DNA of 64,000 nt from Coleophoma eucalyptorum (taxonomy: Eukaryota; Ascomycota; Leotiomycetes; Helotiales; Dermateaceae). The notes below the pieces were generated by a model. That model searched no databases, had not been told where the DNA came from, and saw only the letters and a program-made list of their open reading frames with translations. The DNA lies in contig JALRME010000007.1 of the NCBI GenBank assembly GCA_026120035.1, positions 930,001-994,000 of the forward strand. Reading direction: 5' to 3'. This document shows positions 57,825 to 64,000 of this stretch, in pieces. The position numbers and the translations under genes were made by a program. Position 1 is the first letter of the stretch. Every line of letters starts with the position of its first letter.

Positions 57825-58946
57825 ATGTTGCATCTTGCTGCCGCGGTCGGCCTCCTCGCTGCCGGCGCCCAGGCATTCCTCATCCCTCCGTCCATCTCAT
57901 CGGCGGATACAGAGATCGCCAATGCCCTACCCTTTGATCTTGCTGTTGAGGCAGACGAGAAAACTGTCGACATCAACTGTCCTGGCTGCCCTGTCATGGC
58001 TTCCGATCTCGCCGGCAGCCCACACCTCCTTCAGATGGATAACGAATTACGACTCAATTTCAGCATCGCCCACGATAATGGCGACAAGCTCCTATTGAAC
58101 GGCCTACAACTTTATCCTTTCGAAGCCATGCAGCCATGGGCAGACTCGCTTACAGCCCCGCAAATCGTTCATGTTGGTAAAGATGCCTCCATTGCGGGGT
58201 ACCCGAGACTGGGCTATCAACTTACCATCGAGCACCCCATTCCACGCTCTGAAGCCGATCAACTTGATCTATTTGTGGTACAGCTTGACATTGTCGAGGT
58301 TGGAAACGTGTTTGTCAAGGGAGTCGACTCCGTCGAGTTGAAGCTTCTGACTACCCCCAGCGATAAGATGATGATCGGCGATGTCAATGTTCTTCCAGCT
58401 GTGAAGCTATCACCTTCCGTTCCAAACGATAATAGCAAAGAATGCACATCACGTATCTGCAAGTGGAAGGCTATTCTGGCTGACAAGCTCTCCCGACTTC
58501 AGAACGGTTGTGGCACGAAACAGGGAAAGTTTGCTCATCATGGCCCAAAGCCTTATGGCCATGGAAGGCCACGCCCCCACGGGTTTGGTGGTCCTCACGG
58601 CGCTCACCCACACCACCGTCACCACCGCCATAGGCATGCCGGCTTCCTCCATTTTGTTAGACAGATTGCCTTCCACGTCCTTATTCCAATTGCTATTGGT
58701 GTGATGGCTGGAATCACAGCTAGTCTTGTCGGGATGATTGCAGGCCATCTCGTTGTGTTCTCCTGGCGCCTACTATTCCGTCGTGGTTGCCGTGGTAAAG
58801 ATTCTAAGTTCCATCAAGGAGACAATACAGCCGAAATCGTGGCCGAAGAGAACAAAGGCTTAATCGAGCACCAAGGCCCTCCTCCTGTCTACGAAGAGTC
58901 TCCTGTCTACGAGCAGGTTATCAATGACGAGAAGTCTGATGATTAA
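57825..58946 (+). CDS. Single-pass secretory-pathway membrane protein (DUF7728-like) with His-rich stretch and PPxY tail
   Basis: Single exon, 373 residues. A signal peptide of about 17 residues (MLHLAAAVGLLAAGAQA) leads into a mature domain with a CPGCP motif near residue 52. This is followed by a beta-rich region (VDSVELKLLTTPSDKMMIGD) and a Cys-containing segment (CTSRICKWK). A Pro/Gly/His-rich stretch (242-266, including HPHHRHHRHRH) could bind metal. A hydrophobic segment (HVLIPIAIGVMAGITASLVG) is the membrane anchor. The cytosolic tail carries a PPVY motif at 353-356 and a related SPVY, which fit WW domains of Rsp5/Nedd4-type ubiquitin ligases. From memory this arrangement is conserved in filamentous fungi as DUF7728 proteins of unknown function. 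I infer a type I membrane protein whose level may be controlled by ubiquitin-dependent sorting. Confidence 0.85.
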   Translation: MLHLAAAVGLLAAGAQAFLIPPSISSADTEIANALPFDLAVEADEKTVDINCPGCPVMASDLAGSPHLLQMDNELRLNFSIAHDNGDKLLLNGLQLYPFEAMQPWADSLTAPQIVHVGKDASIAGYPRLGYQLTIEHPIPRSEADQLDLFVVQLDIVEVGNVFVKGVDSVELKLLTTPSDKMMIGDVNVLPAVKLSPSVPNDNSKECTSRICKWKAILADKLSRLQNGCGTKQGKFAHHGPKPYGHGRPRPHGFGGPHGAHPHHRHHRHRHAGFLHFVRQIAFHVLIPIAIGVMAGITASLVGMIAGHLVVFSWRLLFRRGCRGKDSKFHQGDNTAEIVAEENKGLIEHQGPPPVYEESPVYEQVINDEKSDD

Positions 58947-59884
58947 GGTGATAGCAAGTGTATGAATTACGGAAATGGCGTTCAAATAAATCGGGGTTAT
59001 GGGTGGGTTCACAGTGAGGTAGGTACGGTGGTTGATTTAGCTGCAAACGACACTAGGAGTTCAAAACGATGCTTTGGTCAGAGAATGTGGTTCTATCGGG
59101 GCTTTCCTACTTTTCTTTAGCTCGATATCTACAAGTAAAATGGAAGATGGTGCACAATTTCACCTGCAGACGCGCCGTTTTTATGTATCATATGTGAAGA
59201 CTTCAGTGACATGTGTGCTAATGACATTGGTTGTACGCCACCCAACCTCGTGATGTTATAGCGAAACAAAGACTAATAATAGCCCTAACGTTCCACCTCC
59301 CTTGGTTAATGTTGAAATGACATGAGATGAGGGTAGCCTCAAGAGGCCCAAATGCACAATAAACAGTGGCTGGCTTTAGTCATTATTAAGAACATACATC
59401 CAGTCCAATCAATCACAGCCAGATGTTCCACCTGTAACCTCGAAACACCTCTTAACGAGAATACTAGGTTTATTTAAAAGTTTATGTCCACCTTGTAATA
59501 ACCAAGAGACATCTCTAGGAATCATTACTCAAATTGTAAATAGAAAAAAAAAAAAAAAGGCAGGGAAGGGAATACAAGCAGCAAGCTGCTCATGCGATGA
59601 AGCTAACTCTTCTCTTTTTCTGGAATCTTTTATTTATACATTGAAATAGCTGCTCACCGGGTATCATGCAAAGGAAGAGCCACGCTGCTCCGGCCCCTAT
59701 CGCTAGATTCAAGCAGTCCAAACACTTTCGTCATCTTTATCTCTACCAACAACAATGTAACTCTCAAACTATTACATTTTAGTTGAATAGACCCCTTGCT
59801 CCTCCAAATCAAATAACTGTACTCAACAGATTTTAGAACGATGGGGAGGGTCCTAAATTATTTATGACCCAACTCTGGGGGGAA
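58947..59884. other. Intergenic, convergent 3' flanks
   Basis: No gene seen. It contains a run of fifteen A (59544-59558). Confidence 0.6.
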
Positions 59885-61743
59885 TCATGATACGCCTGGT
59901 TTTGGACTGTTTGAAGCACTTCCTCCCCCCCTCTTCATCAGGCCAGCAAAGAAGGCTGATAGTGCCTCATTTTGGGATTTTCCATCTGGCGAAGCAACAC
60001 TGCCACCTGGAGTACTTGGCTCCGGACTTTGGTATGTTTGGCGATCCTATGAAGAATATCAGTAGTGAGCCTTGCCAGATAAGAAAATGCGAACCTTTAG
60101 TCTTTGCAGCATATCATCAGCATCGACTTGAATGCCACCCATGTTGAATTGGACCGGGCCAATATGCTCATTAACACGGCCTTGATCATTTTGGACCTCC
60201 TCATTGCCCTCAATGCCAGGTATCGAAGGGTCTCGCCCACGGGCGAGTCTACTGCTATCCATACCGCTATCCGAAGTCTGTCTGATCTTGTCCAAAACCT
60301 CGAGCTGTTTAGCAAGAAATCCTTGCGCATCAAGGCTCGAGATCTCCAACTTCAAACCATTACTCTCAGAATTTGTGGCTTGCAGTGCATCCAAACTAGG
60401 ATCTCGAATAATTTCCTCATAAGAGGCAACTACACTTCCTTCGACCGGCTCGCCTACCTTATCAATGCCATCCTCGCTGTTAGCGCCATTTGCTTGGGCA
60501 TCCAAAACTGATTCAACAGGCGCATCAATGTCCAGTGACCAGCCTTTGTTCACTGCTTCCACGTCAAACCCTTCCCGGAGAACTCTTATCTTGCCCCATG
60601 AATCCCAGTTCGGCGGCACTACAATCTTGTCTCGATCGATAAGGTTATGCTTCAAAGGGTGTTTCTTGATGAGTGAGTGAATTCCTAGTGATGAGTGGAT
60701 CAGACTCTGTATTGGACTGGACACTGAAGGAATGGTATATATGAGGGAAGCTCCATCTGCAAATAATGTTAGCCGTCGTATGCTTAATTCACAATGAGTG
60801 AGGTATACGCTTTAGCAGAACAGTTCTTAATGATTGGAGGACGAAATCGAAATCCTCCTCTCTCCATGAGCGCTCTCTCTCTAAAGCTTCGATCTGATCA
60901 GACTGGAAGGAGATGTTAGCAATTGTCAAATGTCAAATAAATCCAATGAACCAACATTCTGGCAAACAACGCTTAATGGCAATCCTAAAGGTTCTTCCCA
61001 TTCTCCTGGGCCTAAGGGTAAGGTGACTTCTCCTTCGATTGCGATGCTATTTCCACCGCCGTCTAGGCTATTTGCTCCACGGCCTCTGTCTCTCCAACTC
61101 ATCATTACTTCCTCCATCTTATCTTTGCAATCCATGCTCAAAGATAACACAAGGGTTCGCAGAAGTCGAATCCAATTCCTTAGTTCTCGCATCCAAAACC
61201 ATGGCCGTGACCAATCGAGCAGTATGACTACCAGTGTATTTGGAATACTTTGTGGGGTAAGTAGTGGTTGAAGAAGGGGTGTGAAGGACGGGGATGGATC
61301 CCCCAGCAAATAAAGGGAGAGACGAGCAAGAATATCTACCTTTTGTTAGTATGTTTGAGTGCACAGCTCAGACGGCGATTACCTTCGTGATCTGCGTCCA
61401 GAACGTCTTGATAAGTGTAACCCAATGCGAAGTCATTTGCAATTGGAGGCTGCTTCGTGCCTTGTCGATCTTGTGGCCGTTTGCCATCCTCAATAGCCAG
61501 AGATTCGAGGAACTCCTTTTGGGATTCGGAAGTGCCTCCTGTCTAGGATTAGAAGTGTTTTAAGAATGCTAGAGTTCAGTAATGCTCACCCAGAACAAGG
61601 ATATTCTTTTCTGGCAACCGTTTCCCACTGGCTACACTATCCAGCATAGAGGACCACATATCTTTCTTTGTATCGGAATTTGGGGACTTGTCATGATCGC
61701 TCGACACGGTGTAGGTTGAGGTTCTGTTGTTGGAAGCCATCAT
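59885..61743 (-). CDS. Cytoplasmic dynein 1 light intermediate chain
   Basis: Six exons: 61743-61590, 61538-61383, 61335-60956, 60902-60809, 60756-60095 and 60046-59885, giving 535 residues. Introns are 47-53 nt. Family features are a degenerate P-loop position after KNILVLGG, then LADFALGYTY-type YTYQDVLDADHED, the Ras-like-fold strand LVVILLDWSRPW, VVCQN ... IEALERE, and FVLQSLRTVLLKHGASLIYT. The fold lacks a full GKS/T, as in other fungal chains. The C-terminal tail ends in a short amphipathic helix, ALSAFFAGLMKR (Phe514-Phe515). This corresponds to the helix with two Phe in animal chains that binds coiled-coil cargo adaptors. It would bind the dynein heavy chain in retrograde transport along microtubules. 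The start ATG at 61743 is one of two adjacent Met codons. Confidence 0.93.
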
Positions 61744-62041
61744 GAGTTCAGGAGGTACTGAACCTAGACGCGTCGAGTTCGCGCCGAGTGGAGGCTCGAA
61801 GACTTCGCAGACAGCTTTCAATTTCTTGAGATGTCTCTGCGCAGAATGCGGATATCGTCGAGCTTCTATACCTTTGTATGGACATCACAAAGTCCATGGC
61901 CTATAGATGTTGTTGCTCAGGGTCCGGGCTAAATTGCGGACCGCACGCGATTTCTTCAGCCTTGCAGGCATAACTCTCAGCCGTCAAGCCTCAAGCCGTT
62001 ACCAGAAAACCACAATCTTCTCTGCTTGGTCCCAAGACATC

Positions 62042-63032
62042 ATGAATAGTATACGGCAGATTCAGGAGCTGAACAAGCGTGAGCTCGAGAATGGAGTGCA
62101 AGTAAACACCCCAACCATACTTACTTTCTACTAACAAAGCTGAAAGCTCCCCAGAAGCGTCATGGCACACCGATTACCGCGATACTGCATATATCTACAT
62201 AGGCGGCTTGCCCTTCGAATTGTCCGAGGGCGACATTATTACAATTTTCTCACAGTTCGGTGAACCTACCTACATCAATCTGATTCGCGATAAAGAAACT
62301 GGAAAATCCAAGGGGTTTGCCTTCCTGAAATATGAAGATCAACGAAGCACAGATCTGGCAGTGGACAACTTGGGGGGCACAGTGATTATGGGAAGAACAT
62401 TGAAAGTTGATCACACACGATATAAGAAAAAGGAGGACGAGCCAGACGAGGGCATCAACTTGGATGACCTGAAGCAGATTGAAGATGACGGCGACTGTAG
62501 AATAAAGAGACGGCGCACCGAGGAAAGCGAGAGTGAAGAGGAACGACCTATGATCAAAGAAGAGAAAGACTTGGCCGCACTGATCCGTGATCATGATGAT
62601 GACGACCCGATGAAATCATTTTTGATCGAAGAGAAGAAAGAAGAAATCGCTCTTGCCTTGACCAGGGTCAAAGTTAGCAAGCGTTCCGATAAAGAGAGAA
62701 GAAATAGACATCATCATTCTCATCATCATCGATCTAGGAGGGCAAAGGAAGAGGACAAGGATGATGAAGCTAGGCAACGTTCACAATACAGTAAAGATGG
62801 TCGAGAGAGGTCGTCTCGGTCAAGAGGGGACAATGGCCCAGAACACAGTTACAGCTCCCGAGGTGAGAGAAAAGATAATGTCGATCGGTCAAGGCACCAT
62901 GATTCAAGGAGGAGCGAAAATAGAAATGGAGAATGGTCTCGGAATGAGTTTGACAGAAATCGAGAACGGAGGAGGCGTGATAGCTCGAGGGAGGGAGATC
63001 ATCAATCCCAGGTAGATAAAGATCTAAAGTAG
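62042..63032 (+). CDS. ist3: U2 snRNP/RES-complex splicing factor Ist3 (Snu17/Cwf29)
   Basis: Two exons: 62042-62097 and 62147-63032, giving 313 residues. The 49-nt intron starts with GCAAGT rather than GT; only this donor keeps the frame ([19 protein letters not shown]). Its branch site, TACTAAC, is perfect. One RRM domain is present, with RNP2 YIYIGGL (34-40) and RNP1 [10 protein letters not shown]; the linker DKETGKSKG and the C-terminal helix region [11 protein letters not shown] match Ist3/RBMX2. The tail is Arg/Ser/Asp/His-rich and longer than in yeast ([11 protein letters not shown] and repeated RSR). Ist3 binds Pml1 and Bud13 in the RES complex and aids splicing and nuclear retention of unspliced RNA. 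The gene is divergent from the dynein chain (298 bp) and convergent with the PROPPIN gene. Confidence 0.95.
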
Positions 63033-63229
63033 CGATAAAAGCCTTATGCATCTGTCCCATATGTATACCTTTCTATGAGACTATATCCTAGTTCTATACC
63101 ATAACTTATGTTAGATCAGACCGGACCCCATATATGCACCTACCTTCCCAAACTCCAATGCCCTTCCTTGATGCTTCCATTTGCGCCTCGCTAAATGATT
63201 TTTCCCAAACAAGAGCCTTTCAAGTCTGG

Positions 63230-64000
63230 CTAGCTGACCCCGAGATACCTCTTCCATCCATCCCTTACACAGTAGCGCTTGCCGTCTTCACCATCAGCAA
63301 TCACAAACTTCTCCCAGCGTCCATCCCGGCCAGCACCAATGACAATTATGCTTGAATCACTTGTCCAGCCGATCACGCCTTTGAGAGGCCGAGGAGTTGA
63401 ATTTGAGTTTGAGCCAGGCGAACCTGGCAAAGGTTCGTCTCCGATCTCGAAGTGAGCGGATGCAAATGAGTATACGTCCGAAAATACGCGTGGAAGTAAT
63501 GGGATTCTTCCAAGGATGCCCCATTTCTGACTGGTGTCGACGTCGTTTAGCCCCGGGCTGTTTCCACCACTACCCATAGAAGTCATTCTGCGGTGGCCAT
63601 TGGATATCTCAGTCCTTGGTGGTTTGGAAGGATGCGGTATGTCAAAAACGTGCAAAGTGGACTTATCCGATGTAACTGCAAGAAGTTGGCCAGATGGTGA
63701 TATAGCCAAAGAATAAATGGTAGCATGGTCAACACCGCGCCTCAGCTCGGCGAGCCTGGCGCAGTTGCTGGTGGAGAAGATGCGAACAAGTGTGCCCTGT
63801 AGCGTGTTAGAACGAATTCAGAAGTGGAGGTAAGATCGTACTGTTTCACTCGCCGTAGCTAGAATTTCCCCATCACGACTGATGTCGAGAGCTTGTAGTG
63901 ATGAGCCATGAGCTGGTATGATACTCACATTCCCTGTTGCCAACTCAACAAGCTGAACCTGACCAGGAGTTCTTCCGGGGAATGCAATGGTGCTCGAGGT
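63230..64000 (-). CDS. hsv2: PROPPIN WD40 protein, Hsv2/Atg18-like; N-terminus outside window
   Basis: Last two exons: 64000 (edge)-63842 and 63796-63230, separated by a 45-nt intron, giving 242 visible residues. The blades are recognisable as VELATGNVSIIPAHGSSLQALDIS-type WD40 sequence (read in parts), SETGTLVRIFST, and TIYSLAISPSGQLLAVTSDK. The diagnostic phosphoinositide motif, LRRG in AELRRGVDH, lies between blades. A Ser/Pro/Gly-rich insertion with GNSPGLND follows inside the next blade. The LRRG (not FRRG) form and the short insertion favour Hsv2/SVP1-like protein 2 over Atg18 itself. Such proteins bind PI3P and PI(3,5)P2 on endosomes and autophagic membranes, for example in piecemeal microautophagy of the nucleus. 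The N-terminal blades are beyond 64000. Confidence 0.88.

Overview
The window is nuclear DNA of a filamentous ascomycete (Pezizomycotina). Genes carry many short introns of about 42-180 nt, mostly near 50 nt, with GTAWGT-like donors, CTAAC/CTAAT branch sites and YAG acceptors. Spacers are long and the products are typical of moulds: a CYP52-type P450, a cAMP-receptor-like GPCR, a leucine-catabolism cluster and fungal-only DUF proteins. A Leotiomycete-like host is my guess only. All exon structures below were spliced by hand; each join was accepted only when both splice sites and the reading frame agreed.

Layout. 0-14 kb is gene-poor: the 3' part of a repeat-containing low-complexity protein at the left edge, a conserved protein of unknown function with a WG-rich tail (minus, 3.1-4.7 kb), a small four-helix membrane protein (minus, 9.6-10.5 kb), and long spacers with microsatellites. 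14-31 kb holds four plus-strand genes: a Cid1-type nucleotidyltransferase with a very long disordered tail, the CYP52-like P450, an MFS transporter and a seven-helix GPCR. At 32.5-34.9 kb lies a Ser/Thr-rich repetitive secreted protein inside AT-rich flanks. 36.5-41.7 kb has a thioredoxin-fold AhpC/TSA-like protein and a GRAM-TBC-EF-hand Rab GAP, both minus.

42.2-48.5 kb is the clearest functional unit. Isovaleryl-CoA dehydrogenase (minus) is divergent from the beta and alpha (biotin) subunits of 3-methylcrotonyl-CoA carboxylase (plus, tandem). Together they run isovaleryl-CoA to 3-methylglutaconyl-CoA in mitochondrial leucine breakdown. The 393-bp divergent promoter carries GATA-type sites in an inverted repeat and a near-palindrome.

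49.7-64 kb has a DUF1752-type protein, a 4-kb spacer with one possible small gene, a mitochondrial short-chain dehydrogenase, a secretory/membrane protein with a His-rich stretch and a PPxY tail, dynein light intermediate chain, the splicing factor Ist3/Snu17 and the start-truncated end of a PROPPIN (Hsv2-like).

I found no CRISPR array, rRNA, convincing tRNA or intact transposon. The most interesting items are a frame-preserving intron directly before the biotin site of the carboxylase, a GC-AG intron in a spliceosomal gene, the structured divergent promoter of the leucine cluster, and WG repeats at the end of an unnamed conserved protein.
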